Shown in pieces: positions 38,697 through 48,408 of a DNA stretch of 64,000 nucleotides (positions are counted from its first letter, which is position 1; each line of letters starts with the position of its first letter). The translations under genes and the position numbers were made by a program. This DNA is from Hyphomicrobiales bacterium (GTDB lineage Bacteria; Pseudomonadota; Alphaproteobacteria; Rhizobiales; Rhizobiaceae). The stretch covers positions 1 through 64,000 of the forward strand of contig UCJA01000011.1 in NCBI GenBank assembly GCA_900472675.1, written 5' to 3'. The notes below the pieces were generated by a model, which worked only from the letters and a program-made list of their open reading frames with translations, did no database searches and had not been told where the DNA came from.

Positions 38697-38826
38697 GCGA
38701 GCCCCCAGACTTGCAGCCGATGAAATACATCGGGCATAGTCTGCTATCACGCAAGGGCCCTTTGCACCTAAGCTCCTTATCAGCCACGATTTTTACGGGA
38801 AGATCACGCGGAATTTGGGTCTTGCG

Positions 38827-38841
38827 GAACACAAGCCGAAC
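38827..38841. promoter_or_regulatory. SOS box 1 of lexA (GAAC-N7-GAAC)
   Basis: GAAC-N7-GAAC is the reverse complement of the alphaproteobacterial LexA site GTTC-N7-GTTC. It is 52 bases upstream of the lexA ATG and fits autoregulation; it is also 131 bases ahead of the VOC gene. Confidence 0.75.
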
Positions 38842-38852
38842 ATATAGTGTCT

Positions 38853-38867
38853 GTTCTGCATTTGTTT
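38853..38867. promoter_or_regulatory. Imperfect second SOS box of lexA (GTTC-N7-GTTT)
   Basis: GTTC-N7-GTTT lies 12 bases from the first site and 25 bases before the lexA ATG. It differs from the consensus at the last base only. Two sites would permit cooperative LexA binding. Confidence 0.5.
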
Positions 38868-38892
38868 CCGAATCTTCGAGGACTCCCCGGCC

Positions 38893-39612
38893 ATGCTCAC
38901 ACGCAAACAACAGGAATTGCTTCTGTTCATCCACGAACGCATGAAGGAATCCGGCGTGCCGCCGTCGTTCGACGAGATGAAGGACGCGCTGGACCTCGCT
39001 TCGAAGTCCGGCATCCACCGGCTGATCACGGCGCTTGAAGAGCGTGGCTTCATCCGCCGCCTGCCCAACCGGGCGCGAGCGCTGGAGGTCATCAAACTTC
39101 CGGAATCCTACGTGCCGAACCAGCCGGCACGGCGCGGGTTTTCGCCGAGCGTCATCGAAGGCAGCCTCGGCAAGACCCAGCCTGGCAACGCAGCCCAGAG
39201 CCGTCCGGCGAACGACGACGTCACCTACGCAACGACCGTGCCGGTCATGGGGCGGATTGCAGCGGGTGTTCCGATCTCCGCCATCCAGAACAATACACAC
39301 GACATCGCGGTGCCTGCCGACATGCTCGGCTCCGGCGAACATTACGCGCTGGAGGTTAAGGGTGACTCGATGATCGAGGCCGGCATTTTTGACGGCGACA
39401 CGGTGATCATTCGCAATGGCAGCACGGCCAACCCGGGCGACATCATTGTGGCGCTGGTGGATGACGAAGAGGCAACGCTGAAGCGGTTCCGCCGCCGCGG
39501 TGCCTCGATCGCACTTGAAGCCGCCAATCCCGCCTACGAGACGCGGATCTTCCCGCCGGATCGCGTCAAGGTGCAGGGGAAGCTGGTGGGACTGATCCGC
39601 CGCTACCACTGA
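38893..39612 (+). CDS. lexA: SOS repressor LexA
   Basis: A 239-residue LexA of the alphaproteobacterial type. The winged helix-turn-helix is at about residues 1-65 ([19 protein letters not shown]). The self-cleavage bond is A124-G125 (RIAAGVPI), with catalytic S159 (KGDSMIEAG) and K197 (ATLKRF). RecA-stimulated cleavage derepresses DNA repair genes. The ATG at 38893 is the family start. Its last 47 bases overlap the end of comEC, which runs the other way. Confidence 0.97.
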   Translation: MLTRKQQELLLFIHERMKESGVPPSFDEMKDALDLASKSGIHRLITALEERGFIRRLPNRARALEVIKLPESYVPNQPARRGFSPSVIEGSLGKTQPGNAAQSRPANDDVTYATTVPVMGRIAAGVPISAIQNNTHDIAVPADMLGSGEHYALEVKGDSMIEAGIFDGDTVIIRNGSTANPGDIIVALVDDEEATLKRFRRRGASIALEAANPAYETRIFPPDRVKVQGKLVGLIRRYH

Positions 39613-42292
39613 TCATGGTGGCGAGCGGCTCCGGCAGGATCTTGTCAAAGGCGCCGGTACGCCAGTCGTAGTATCGGTGTCGCGTCCAGGGGCGATCCTG
39701 GCCGGCCATAGCAGTTCGCAGGGTCCAACGATAAATGTCCGTCGAGCCGGCGAGCGAAATTTCGATCGCGCCTGTCTTGCGCAGGGTCGTGCCGTTGAGC
39801 ATCAGCGCGTCCGAACGGCAATGGTCGAAGCGGGCACGGGCAGCGACGACGATTGCCGCGGTATCGCAGGCGGCACCCGCATAGCGGCCATCCTCGACGA
39901 CCACCAGGATCGGGCCTGCCCTTGCCTTCACGGCACACCATGCTTTGGGCATGCACACGAAGCGGTCCCGCGGGGCCTGGCGCATGGCGGCACGCGCGGC
40001 CTGTAGCTGCTTGGGTGTCAGGTCGTCCCGGTCTTTCTCCCGGCGGCCCGTTCCCTTTTTGTCAGGGTCGCTGCCGTCGCCCGGTCCGGCTTCATCGCTC
40101 CCTGCCCTGTCCAAATCATCCTTGTCCCGGGCATCGCGCTTATTGCCTGAGGGTCCATCACGAGCCGGGCGTTGTCGTCGGGGCAAATCTCCCGTGCCTG
40201 TCTCGCCAGCGGCCAGCAGAAGCGGCTTGATCGGGTCCGGCAGCGTCAGGGCCCGCCGCCACTGGTCATAGATGAAATCGGGAACCCGCGTGCGGTTGGT
40301 CGAAACAGCATCCGGACCGAGCAGCGCCACCATGACGCCATCCTCGGCAATCAGGATATCGGGCGGCAGGCGTGTGCCCTGTTGCCAGGAGAGCAGGAGC
40401 GCTGCGGCAATCAACGGCAGGCCGGCGAGGCGCAGCCGCGTGCGCAGCAGGGTGAGCAGCAGGGTGAGCAGCACGAAGCCGAGGGTTGCCAGTGCGAGGA
40501 ACCAGGGGTGCTGGCGCCCTACCCCGACGTCGCCTCCCCATGCGGCAACAGTCCTTGCAATGCCGATGACGCCCTCGAGCCCCAGCCCCATCAGCTTCAG
40601 GAACGGCGCCTCGAGCCCGAACGGCATCAGCAGCATTCCGACGAGGCCGGCCGGCATGACGACGGCGGATATGACGGGCATGGCGGCAAGATTGGCCGCC
40701 AGACCATAGGTGGCGATGCGGTGAAAATGGCTGACCGAAAAGATGGCGGTCGAAACGCTGCCGATCAGCGAGGTCATGACGATGCCGGCAAGGAACCGGG
40801 CCGCCGCCATTGCCATGGTCACCACGTGGTGAGATCGCCCGGTGCGTCGGTCAGCGCTAGTTTTTCCGCGTCTCTGCCACGCGGCATAGCCGGCAATCAG
40901 GGCGGCGGTTGCAGCAAACGACATCTGGAAGCTTGGGCCGAGGATCTCCGAAGGCGAGGCGACGACGATGATGAGGGCCGACAGCGCAACATTGCGCAGG
41001 CTGAGCGACTGCCGGTCGAAGAGCACCGCCACCAGGATCACCGCCATCATGATGAAGGCTCGCTCCGCCGAAACGCCAAATCCGGAGATCAGGTAGTAGG
41101 CGGTGACCATGGCGAGTGCGCCGACGGCTGCGATCTTCTTGATGGCGTAAGCCTGCGCAAAGCCGGTGGACAGGGAGAGCAGCGTGCGGACGCCGACAAA
41201 GAAGATGCCGGCGGCCAGTGCCATGTTGAGCCCGGAGATGGCGACGATATGGGCGAGACCGGAAAGGCGAAGAGCGTCGGTGGTTTCCTTCGAGATCGCC
41301 CTTCGCTCATCGGTGACGATGGCGGCAGCAAAGGCGCCCGGATCGCCGGCAACGATGGCGCGGATGCGGTTGCCGACCGTGCTTCGCAGGTCAAACAGCC
41401 AGGCTTTCAGGGTCAAGCCCGCCTGCCTCGGAACCACGCCACCGGCTCCCGCCGGCACGGCGTCGATCTCCGGTCCGCCATAGAAGAAGCCGACGGCGCC
41501 GATCCCGTCGAAATAGGAGGAGAAGGCAAAGTCGTTCAGGCCGGGCAAGGCGGGACCGGATGGCGGAGACAGGCGCACCCGACCACTGATCACGTCACCG
41601 ATCGATGCCGGCTTATGGGGTGCGCGCGCCAGGAGCGAGACCCGCTGCGGCGGCCGGCGGATCTCTGGAGACGACGTGCTTTGCAATTTGACGATGTAGC
41701 GCCAGCGCCCGTCCGCGTCGATTTCCCGGCGTTCGACGGTGCCCGTGACCTGCGTGGTGACCGGTGTATCGAGGACGACCGTATCCAGCCGCATGACCTC
41801 CAGCACAGCCAACAGCATCCCGAGGAGGAAGAGGGCAAAACAGGCCGGCAGGAGGCGAAGGGTGCTAGCCGTGTGCCGCGACAGAAGAGCGAGAAGGGAA
41901 AAGACGACGAGAGCCACGACATAGGGCCAGAAGGGCGGATCCTGCGCCATTTCGAAGGAGGTCGCCGCACCTGCGCCGATCAGGACCGGCACGAAGAGAA
42001 AGGCGTGGCCGTGGGACGCCTCCTGCGCCAAAAGCACCGGCACCTGCTCTCCGATACGCTGCATGCGGCGGGCGAGCCGGCTGTATCCGGCCCGACAGCC
42101 CGGTTGGGCCGTGGTGCGGCGGACCGGCAGTGGAAGCGGCCTGGAGACCTGAGATGGGAGCGGCGCTGGAGGTGGCGCCAACGTCTCAGGAAGCTGGTGC
42201 GACTCAACGAAGTCCAGCCCGGGGGCCTTCGGTCGCCTGGACCTCAGCCTGCCCAGTTTCGCCTTCTTCGGAAGCTCCGTTTCTTCCGTCAT
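39566..42292 (-). CDS. comEC: ComEC/Rec2-family DNA uptake membrane protein
   Basis: A 908-residue protein with several membrane helices. An N-terminal cytoplasmic Pro/Arg-rich part (about 1-90) is followed by the DUF4131-type region, the competence domain with [19 protein letters not shown] near residue 350 and more helices, and a C-terminal domain. Residues about 701-770 form a charged Asp/Arg/Lys/Gly insertion; I see no HxHxDH lactamase motif. Transport of single-stranded DNA is the family role, but most rhizobia are not known to be competent. The start is ambiguous: ATG 42292 or TTG 42358. Confidence 0.85.
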   Translation of the reverse strand: MTEETELPKKAKLGRLRSRRPKAPGLDFVESHQLPETLAPPPAPLPSQVSRPLPLPVRRTTAQPGCRAGYSRLARRMQRIGEQVPVLLAQEASHGHAFLFVPVLIGAGAATSFEMAQDPPFWPYVVALVVFSLLALLSRHTASTLRLLPACFALFLLGMLLAVLEVMRLDTVVLDTPVTTQVTGTVERREIDADGRWRYIVKLQSTSSPEIRRPPQRVSLLARAPHKPASIGDVISGRVRLSPPSGPALPGLNDFAFSSYFDGIGAVGFFYGGPEIDAVPAGAGGVVPRQAGLTLKAWLFDLRSTVGNRIRAIVAGDPGAFAAAIVTDERRAISKETTDALRLSGLAHIVAISGLNMALAAGIFFVGVRTLLSLSTGFAQAYAIKKIAAVGALAMVTAYYLISGFGVSAERAFIMMAVILVAVLFDRQSLSLRNVALSALIIVVASPSEILGPSFQMSFAATAALIAGYAAWQRRGKTSADRRTGRSHHVVTMAMAAARFLAGIVMTSLIGSVSTAIFSVSHFHRIATYGLAANLAAMPVISAVVMPAGLVGMLLMPFGLEAPFLKLMGLGLEGVIGIARTVAAWGGDVGVGRQHPWFLALATLGFVLLTLLLTLLRTRLRLAGLPLIAAALLLSWQQGTRLPPDILIAEDGVMVALLGPDAVSTNRTRVPDFIYDQWRRALTLPDPIKPLLLAAGETGTGDLPRRQRPARDGPSGNKRDARDKDDLDRAGSDEAGPGDGSDPDKKGTGRREKDRDDLTPKQLQAARAAMRQAPRDRFVCMPKAWCAVKARAGPILVVVEDGRYAGAACDTAAIVVAARARFDHCRSDALMLNGTTLRKTGAIEISLAGSTDIYRWTLRTAMAGQDRPWTRHRYYDWRTGAFDKILPEPLATMISGSGGSVPPASPAP

Positions 42293-42476
42293 GGCAAGCA
42301 AAGCTGCCCGTTCGCCCCTGTCGGATGCAACCTTGAGCGCTTCCTCTTGCCGGGTCAACGGCGGTATGGGCTTGCGATTGTTCAGTGTGCTGAAACAGCT
42401 TCAACAGGAGGTTGGGACATGCAACCAAAGAGATGCCCAATTAGTTTCCGCGGTGCACAAAATGCCGTCACGACAG

Positions 42477-42504
42477 CTTGGCATCGCTAGGCGGATCATA
42501 TAGC
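42477..42504 (+). promoter_or_regulatory. Possible gltA promoter
   Basis: CTTGGC (42477-42482) and TATAGC (42499-42504) are separated by 16 bases, 70 bases before the gltA ATG, in the 282-base divergent gap with comEC. The match to the alphaproteobacterial consensus is moderate. Confidence 0.35.
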
Positions 42505-42574
42505 TAAACGTTGGACGCTTAACCATTATGGCGCAACTTCGGCGCCATGCCGCCAATAGGTTGGAGGATCAGCT

Positions 42575-43864
42575 ATGACGAACAAAAGCGGAAATCTCGT
42601 ACTCGGTGATAAGAAGGTCGACTTGCCGGTCAAGTCGGGCTCGATCGGGCCGGACGTGATCGATATCGGCACTCTCTACAAGCAGACTGGCGCCTTCACC
42701 TACGACCCCGGCTTCACTTCGACCGCCTCCTGCGAGTCCAAGATCACCTACATCGACGGCGACGCCGGGATCCTGCTGCATCGCGGCTATCCCATCGAAC
42801 AGCTGGCCGAACAGGGCGACTTCCTCGAGACCTGCTACCTGCTGCTGTACGGCGAACTGCCGACGGCCGGCCAGAAGCGGGATTTCGACCACCGCGTGAC
42901 CATGCACACCATGGTGCACGAGCAGATGAGCCGGTTCTTCACGGGTTTCCGTCGTGACGCCCACCCGATGGCCGTCATGGTCGGCACGGTTGGCGCATTG
43001 TCTGCCTTCTATCACGACAGCACCGACATCACCGATCCGCACCAGCGCATGGTCGCTTCGCTGCGCATGATCGCCAAGATGCCGACGATCGCTGCCATGG
43101 CCTATAAGTACCACATCGGCCAGCCCTTCGTTTATCCGCAGAACGACCTCGACTACGCGTCGAACTTCCTGCGCATGTGCTTTGCCGTGCCGTGCGAAGA
43201 ATACAAGGTGAACCCCGTTCTGGCGCGTGCCATGGACCGGATCTTCATCCTCCACGCTGACCACGAGCAGAACGCATCGACCTCGACCGTGCGCCTGGCC
43301 GGCTCTTCCGGGGCTAACCCGTTTGCGTGTATCGCGGCCGGCATCGCCTGCCTCTGGGGCCCTGCCCATGGCGGCGCGAACGAAGCAGCGCTCAACATGC
43401 TGCAGGAGATCGGGACAGTCGACAAGATCCCCGAATACATCGCACGCGCCAAGGACAAGAACGATCCGTTCCGCCTGATGGGCTTCGGTCACCGCGTCTA
43501 CAAGAACTACGATCCGCGTGCCAAGCTCATGCAGAAGACGACGCATGAAGTGCTGGCCGAACTCGGCCACAAGGACGACCCGCTGCTGCAGGTCGCCATG
43601 GAGCTCGAACGGATTGCGCTGACGGACGAGTACTTCATCGAAAAGAAGCTCTATCCGAACATCGACTTCTATTCCGGCATCACGCTGAAGGCGATGGGCT
43701 TCCCCACCACCATGTTCACGGTGCTGTTCGCGCTGGCCCGTACGGTCGGCTGGATCGCCCAGTGGGCCGAAATGATCGAGGATCCGCAGCAGCGCATCGG
43801 TCGGCCGCGCCAGCTCTACACCGGCGAGCCGCAGCGCGACTACATGCCGCTTTCCAAGCGCTAA
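42575..43864 (+). CDS. gltA: Citrate synthase
   Basis: A 429-residue type II (Gram-negative hexameric) citrate synthase. The catalytic His segments are [10 protein letters not shown] and [14 protein letters not shown], and the active-site Asp lies in the YPNIDFYSG segment. It condenses acetyl-CoA, made by the pyruvate dehydrogenase encoded in this window, with oxaloacetate. The start at 42575 has TTGGAGGATC upstream. It is followed by a strong terminator and then the convergent lpxB. Confidence 0.98.
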   Translation: MTNKSGNLVLGDKKVDLPVKSGSIGPDVIDIGTLYKQTGAFTYDPGFTSTASCESKITYIDGDAGILLHRGYPIEQLAEQGDFLETCYLLLYGELPTAGQKRDFDHRVTMHTMVHEQMSRFFTGFRRDAHPMAVMVGTVGALSAFYHDSTDITDPHQRMVASLRMIAKMPTIAAMAYKYHIGQPFVYPQNDLDYASNFLRMCFAVPCEEYKVNPVLARAMDRIFILHADHEQNASTSTVRLAGSSGANPFACIAAGIACLWGPAHGGANEAALNMLQEIGTVDKIPEYIARAKDKNDPFRLMGFGHRVYKNYDPRAKLMQKTTHEVLAELGHKDDPLLQVAMELERIALTDEYFIEKKLYPNIDFYSGITLKAMGFPTTMFTVLFALARTVGWIAQWAEMIEDPQQRIGRPRQLYTGEPQRDYMPLSKR

Positions 43865-43882
43865 GCCGCAGGCACGAACAAC

Positions 43883-43916
43883 AAAAAACCCGGCCAGTGA
43901 TGGCCGGGTTTTTTTT
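43883..43916 (+). terminator. Rho-independent terminator of gltA
   Basis: AAAAAACCCGGCCA and TGGCCGGGTTTTTT arms, 4-base loop, with eight T residues on the plus strand and A residues before the stem, 19 bases after the gltA stop. It serves both gltA and lpxB. Confidence 0.95.
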
Positions 43917-43922
43917 ATGATC

Positions 43923-45137
43923 TTATCCCCGGGTGGCGCGCTTCCGGTCGATGGTATCGAAGACCGCCGCCGCCGCCGCTTCGCCGGAGGGCACCGGCAC
44001 CTGGAGTTTCTGCCAGACGAGCTCAAAGCCTTCTAGCATGGCCCGACGCTGCAGCGTATCAGCCGAGAGACGCTCGACGACGCGGCAGAGGGCGGCAGGG
44101 CGGGTCATCTCGTTGAAGTATTCCGGGACGATGTGATAGTCGGCAATCAGGTTCGGCAAGGCGCCCGACCAGATCTTGATCCGGGCCGCCAGCAGCCGGA
44201 TCAGCCAGTCGGCCTTGTAGGTTGAGACGACCGGCACATTTGCCAGCGCCAGCTCCAGGATCACCGTGCCCGAGGCCGCGAGCGCCGCATCCGCGTTTGC
44301 AAACGCCTGCCGCTTGCCCTCCTCGTCGGCGGTGATCTCGACCGGCACGGGAAGACTTTCTGCGAGCTGGCGGACCATAGCCTCGCGACGGGGCACGGTT
44401 GGCAGGAGGAAACGCGTGTTGCCGTTGCGGCTCTGAAACAGGCGCGCCGTCTCGCCGAAGACGGGCAGCAGCGCCGTGATTTCGGCGGATCGTGACCCCG
44501 GTGCAAGCAGGATGGTTTTCGGGGCCCCCGGCTGACCTCCGTCCCGCTCCGCACGCGCCTGACGGATGCGCAGAATGCCGGGGTCTGCAGTCAGGCGGTG
44601 GCCAACGAAGGTGGTCTCAGGGCCGCCAAGGCGCGCCATGATCTCCGGCTCGAACGGCAGGACCGCCAGCACCCGATCCACATAGGGCAGCATGGCCGTG
44701 GCCCGGTATTCCTTCCAGGCCCAGACGCTCGGGCAGACGTAATTGACGATCGGCAGATGTGGCAGGGCGGCGCGCACCCGCTTGGCGACGCGGTGCGTGA
44801 AATCGGGGCTGTCGATGATGACAAGCACGTCGGGTCTTGCGGCGATGATCGCATCCGCGGTCTGACGGATGCGGCGGATGAGGCCCGGAAGGCGGGCCAG
44901 TACCTGTGTCAGCCCCATGATCGACAGTTCGGAGAAATCAAACAGCGATTGCAGGCCTTGCGCGGTCAGCGCGTCGCCGCCGACGCCCACCAGTCGCAAC
45001 GGGCCGCGATCGAAGCGCCGCATGGCGGCCACCAGATCTGCGCCTAAAAGATCGCCCGAGACTTCACCCGCAACGATGGCGAGGGTCAGGCCTGCCGGCT
45101 CGCCTTCAGCCAAGATTGTCGATGCAGGACCGGTCAC
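43923..45137 (-). CDS. lpxB: Lipid-A-disaccharide synthase
   Basis: A 404-residue GT-B glycosyltransferase (GT19) that joins UDP-2,3-diacylglucosamine and lipid X to form the lipid A disaccharide. Segments seen: VAGEVSGDLLGADLV, IIDSPDFTHRVAKRVR, YVCPSVWAWKEYRA, LLAPGSRSAEI. The start is GTG at 45137 and overlaps the lpxI stop (GTGA). It is last in the cdsA-to-lpxB run and ends near the gltA terminator. Confidence 0.96.
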   Translation of the reverse strand: MTGPASTILAEGEPAGLTLAIVAGEVSGDLLGADLVAAMRRFDRGPLRLVGVGGDALTAQGLQSLFDFSELSIMGLTQVLARLPGLIRRIRQTADAIIAARPDVLVIIDSPDFTHRVAKRVRAALPHLPIVNYVCPSVWAWKEYRATAMLPYVDRVLAVLPFEPEIMARLGGPETTFVGHRLTADPGILRIRQARAERDGGQPGAPKTILLAPGSRSAEITALLPVFGETARLFQSRNGNTRFLLPTVPRREAMVRQLAESLPVPVEITADEEGKRQAFANADAALAASGTVILELALANVPVVSTYKADWLIRLLAARIKIWSGALPNLIADYHIVPEYFNEMTRPAALCRVVERLSADTLQRRAMLEGFELVWQKLQVPVPSGEAAAAAVFDTIDRKRATRG

Positions 45138-46024
45138 GACACGCCCTTTCCATCCAGGCCTGCATCAATGCCGACCACAAAGAGACCTGCCATATCGGCT
45201 GCGGCGATGAGTGCCGCCTCGTCCAGCACCAGAGCCCGTCCCGCTTCGACGGCGATGCCGGCGAGCCCCGCCCTGATCGCGTTCTCGAGGGTCGACAGGC
45301 CGATCGTCGGCAGGTCTGCGCGCATATCCTGCTGCGGCTTGCAGAGCTTGACGAGCACGCCACGGCGACGCGTCGAGATCCGCCCGGCCGCACGAAGCTC
45401 GGAGACGCGCTGCAGCATCTGGTCGGTGCCTTCGACGCCTTCCAGCGCAACGACCCGGCCGCCGACGCTGACGGCGCCCTGCCCTATGTCCAGACGCCCC
45501 AAGGCTTCGGCTGCCTCGACCGCTTTGCCGATGTCACGCAGGTCATCCTCCGTCGGGCCATGGCGTCCTAGCGGCCCGGTGCGTGCCAGGAGGCCCGGCG
45601 CAATCTCATGAGCACCGATGATGCGGCACCCCATGGCTTCGATTAGCTTGATCACCATCTGCAGGACCGCGTCGTCTCCGCCGGAGATCAGCGTGCGGAC
45701 GACAGAGGGTACCTTGAGAAGGGTCTTGAAAGTCGGCTTGATCTCGCGCCATTCGGGCCGCCGCGCCACGCCGCCGGACATGACCACGCGGGTGATGCCC
45801 TCATCCCGCAGCCGCGCCTGGATCAGGGCGAGATCGCCGACACCCGCATGGACGACGTCAAAGCCGTCGAAACGGTCGTCTGCCTCGTTCTTCAGGGCAA
45901 TGATGAGAGGGCTTTCGCCCGCCTGGCGCGCCGCCTGCGCCAGATAGACGGGGAGTTGTCCCCGCCCGGCGATGATCGCGAGCCGGCCCTCCGGCCCAAG
46001 GCTCGGGGCGTCGGCGTTGCCCAT
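45134..46024 (-). CDS. lpxI: UDP-2,3-diacylglucosamine pyrophosphatase LpxI
   Basis: A 296-residue DUF1009 protein, the alphaproteobacterial LpxI that replaces LpxH. It removes UMP from UDP-2,3-diacylglucosamine to give lipid X. Conserved parts are LAIIAGRGQLPVYLAQAA, the middle VVMSGGVARRPEW and the C-terminal half with PTIGLSTLENAIRAGLAGIA. It overlaps lpxA by one base (TGATG) and lpxB by four, giving a tightly coupled cassette. Confidence 0.95.
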   Translation of the reverse strand: MGNADAPSLGPEGRLAIIAGRGQLPVYLAQAARQAGESPLIIALKNEADDRFDGFDVVHAGVGDLALIQARLRDEGITRVVMSGGVARRPEWREIKPTFKTLLKVPSVVRTLISGGDDAVLQMVIKLIEAMGCRIIGAHEIAPGLLARTGPLGRHGPTEDDLRDIGKAVEAAEALGRLDIGQGAVSVGGRVVALEGVEGTDQMLQRVSELRAAGRISTRRRGVLVKLCKPQQDMRADLPTIGLSTLENAIRAGLAGIAVEAGRALVLDEAALIAAADMAGLFVVGIDAGLDGKGVS

Positions 46025-46839
46025 CAGGCTTTTCTGCGGAAGGGAGACGATATGGCTCGGTCACTTTCGGCCGTGATGAAGTCGATGACCAGCAGCGCTT
46101 CCGGGCAGTCCGCATAGGTCTCGCGGACCTCTGCGGCGCGTGTGCGGACATTGCCTTCGTTCTCGAAGATGTCCTTGTAGGCGCGGCGCACCGTGTGGAT
46201 GGTGGCGCGCTCGATGCCGGCGCGCGTCATGCCAACGACGTTGAGACCGCCGAGAACCCCCGGGTTGCCGTTCAGCATGCCGAAGGGAATGACGTCATAG
46301 TTGACGGCGGAGAGACCGCCGATGAAGGCATGACGGCCGATGCGGGTGAACTGGTGCACGGCGCAGCCGCCGCCAAGGATCGCCCTGTCGCCCACATGCA
46401 CGTGGCCGGCCAGCATGACATTGTTCGACATGATGATGCCGCTGCCGAGCTGGCAGTCATGGGCGACGTGGCAATTGGCGAGAAACAGGCAGTGGCTACC
46501 GACCACCGTCTTGCCGCCACCGCCGACCGTGCCGGTATTCATCGTGACGCCTTCGCGCATGGTGCAGTGTTCACCGACGCTCAGGGACGATTCCTCGCCC
46601 GCTTCGTGAAGGCTCTGCGAGACGCCGCCGATGACGGCCATGGGGAAGATACGGCAACCACGGCCGATGTCCGTCCGGCCGGTGACGACGGCATGCGAGA
46701 CGAGTTCGACGTCATCGCCAAGCACGACGCGCGGGCCGACCTGGCAGAAGGGGCCGATCGTGACGTTTTCGCCGATGACCGCGCCTTCCTCGACAATGGC
46801 TGTCGGATGGATGCGCGCGCTGGCGGCTATATTGGTCAT
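46024..46839 (-). CDS. lpxA: UDP-N-acetylglucosamine acyltransferase LpxA
   Basis: A 271-residue trimeric left-handed beta-helix enzyme with hexapeptide repeats in the first 190 residues (for example [22 protein letters not shown]) and a C-terminal helical domain. The catalytic His lies in the [11 protein letters not shown] segment (about residue 123). It attaches 3-hydroxyacyl chains to UDP-GlcNAc, the first step of lipid A. The start overlaps the fabZ stop by four bases. Confidence 0.97.
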   Translation of the reverse strand: MTNIAASARIHPTAIVEEGAVIGENVTIGPFCQVGPRVVLGDDVELVSHAVVTGRTDIGRGCRIFPMAVIGGVSQSLHEAGEESSLSVGEHCTMREGVTMNTGTVGGGGKTVVGSHCLFLANCHVAHDCQLGSGIIMSNNVMLAGHVHVGDRAILGGGCAVHQFTRIGRHAFIGGLSAVNYDVIPFGMLNGNPGVLGGLNVVGMTRAGIERATIHTVRRAYKDIFENEGNVRTRAAEVRETYADCPEALLVIDFITAESDRAISSPFRRKA

Positions 46840-47300
46840 TCTAGTCCCTTACGCATCATGGCGCCGATATCGGCTTCGGCCACGAGTACGCCATCGACCT
46901 TCGCGTCGCAATGGAACTTCCAGATGTTGCCGCGCTGCTTCTGCTTGACGACGTGGTATTCGACGCGGTCACCCGGAACGACAGGCCTGCGGAAGCGGGC
47001 GTTGTCGATGGTCATGAAGTAGACGAGGTTGCCGCCATCACCCTGCTTGCGCGCGCAAATGGCACCAGCCGTCTGGGCCATGCCCTCGACCAGCAGCACA
47101 CCCGGCATGATCGGCTTTTCCGGAAAATGGCCGGTGAAATGCGGCTCGTTGGCGGTGACGTTCTTGATGCCGATGGCCGAATTGTCGCCGTCGATCTCGA
47201 TGATCCGGTCGACCAGCAGGAACGGGTAGCGATGCGGCAAAAGCGTCATGATCTCCTGAATGTCGGCCGCGCCGAGCTCCGGCTTGGTCTCATCAGTCAT
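46836..47300 (-). CDS. fabZ: 3-hydroxyacyl-ACP dehydratase FabZ
   Basis: A 154-residue hotdog-fold dehydratase. H58 and E72 ([21 protein letters not shown]) are the active site. It dehydrates 3-hydroxyacyl-ACP in fatty acid synthesis and competes with LpxA and LpxD for hydroxyacyl-ACP, which explains its place inside the lpx cluster. It overlaps lpxD by 8 bases and lpxA by 4. Confidence 0.97.
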   Translation of the reverse strand: MTDETKPELGAADIQEIMTLLPHRYPFLLVDRIIEIDGDNSAIGIKNVTANEPHFTGHFPEKPIMPGVLLVEGMAQTAGAICARKQGDGGNLVYFMTIDNARFRRPVVPGDRVEYHVVKQKQRGNIWKFHCDAKVDGVLVAEADIGAMMRKGLE

Positions 47301-48357
47301 TGTTGTCTCCTGTACGTTTTGCCCGGTCGTCGGTGCGCGACATGATCACAGCCATGTCCCGCAGGAAGTCCTTCATCGGCCTTGCCGGAACACCGCCATA
47401 GCGGGCGCCCGGGGCTATGTCGCCAACGACGCCGCTCATCGCAGCAATCTGGACGCCATCGCCAATCTTAATATGTCCATTAATGCCAGAGGCGCCGCCG
47501 ATCAACACGCCATCGCCGATATGGGTGGAGCCGGCAATGCCGACACCCGCCGCAATACCGCAGTGGCGACCGATGTGGACGTTGTGGGCGACCTGAACGA
47601 GGTTGTCGATCTTGGTCCCCTCGCCGATCACCGTATCATCCATGGCGCCACGGTCGATCGTGGTGTTGGCACCGATCTCGACATTGTCCTGGATGATGAC
47701 GCGGCCGATCTGGGCAATCTTCAGCATGCCGCGCGGACCCGGCGCATAGCCGAAGCCGTCCTGCCCGATGCGGGCGCCGTTGTGGATGATCACGCCGTTG
47801 CCGACCAGGGCTGCGATGATGCTTGCGCCCGATGCAATGGTGCAGCCGCGGCCAATCCTGACGTTCTGGCCAATCACCGCACCAGCCCCGATGCGCGTGC
47901 CCGAACCGATCTCAGCGCCTGCGCCGATGACGGCCATGGGCTCGACCTCGACGTCCGGCTCCAGCCTAGCGGTCGGATCCACGAAGGCTGCGGGCGAAAT
48001 TCCGGATGCAAGCGACGTGACGAGCGTCGGCCGCATGGCCTGCGGATGCAGGATCTCGCCCGCACGCGCAAAGCCGGCATGCGGTGCCTTGGTCAAAAGG
48101 ATAGCGATGTGATCGGGGATGATCGAGGCCAGGCCCGGGTCGCAGAGAATGGCCGACGCTTCGCAGGTGGCCAGTTCCTCGCGGGTCCTGCGCGACAGAA
48201 TATAGCAGATCTGACCGGGTTTGGCCCTGGCGACGGGTGCGACGGAGCGGATGATCCGGTCACCCGTCTCCGCATCGCGCAGTTCCGCCCCAAGTCGGTC
48301 CGCCAGCTCACGCAGGCTTATCCCGTCATGCGGCGGGTAGAAGTCGTTTTGGTCCAT
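47293..48357 (-). CDS. lpxD: UDP-3-O-acylglucosamine N-acyltransferase LpxD
   Basis: A 354-residue beta-helix acyltransferase: N-terminal uridine-binding domain (about 1-110), hexapeptide repeats (about 115-300; the active-site His sits in QVAHNVHIG near residue 250), and a C-terminal helix with [11 protein letters not shown]. It adds the second hydroxyacyl chain to the lipid A precursor. It lies 51 bases downstream of bamA, whose product inserts outer-membrane proteins. Confidence 0.97.
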   Translation of the reverse strand: MDQNDFYPPHDGISLRELADRLGAELRDAETGDRIIRSVAPVARAKPGQICYILSRRTREELATCEASAILCDPGLASIIPDHIAILLTKAPHAGFARAGEILHPQAMRPTLVTSLASGISPAAFVDPTARLEPDVEVEPMAVIGAGAEIGSGTRIGAGAVIGQNVRIGRGCTIASGASIIAALVGNGVIIHNGARIGQDGFGYAPGPRGMLKIAQIGRVIIQDNVEIGANTTIDRGAMDDTVIGEGTKIDNLVQVAHNVHIGRHCGIAAGVGIAGSTHIGDGVLIGGASGINGHIKIGDGVQIAAMSGVVGDIAPGARYGGVPARPMKDFLRDMAVIMSRTDDRAKRTGDNND

Positions 48358-48408
48358 AAAGCCAGAGCTCCAGAACAGATGTCCGGTCGCCGAAGCGACC
48401 GGAATTGA

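Noticed and set aside
40172..42490. A 772-codon open frame opposite comEC
   Set aside because: Shadow of comEC; low-complexity Arg/Gly/Asp translation and no ribosome binding site.
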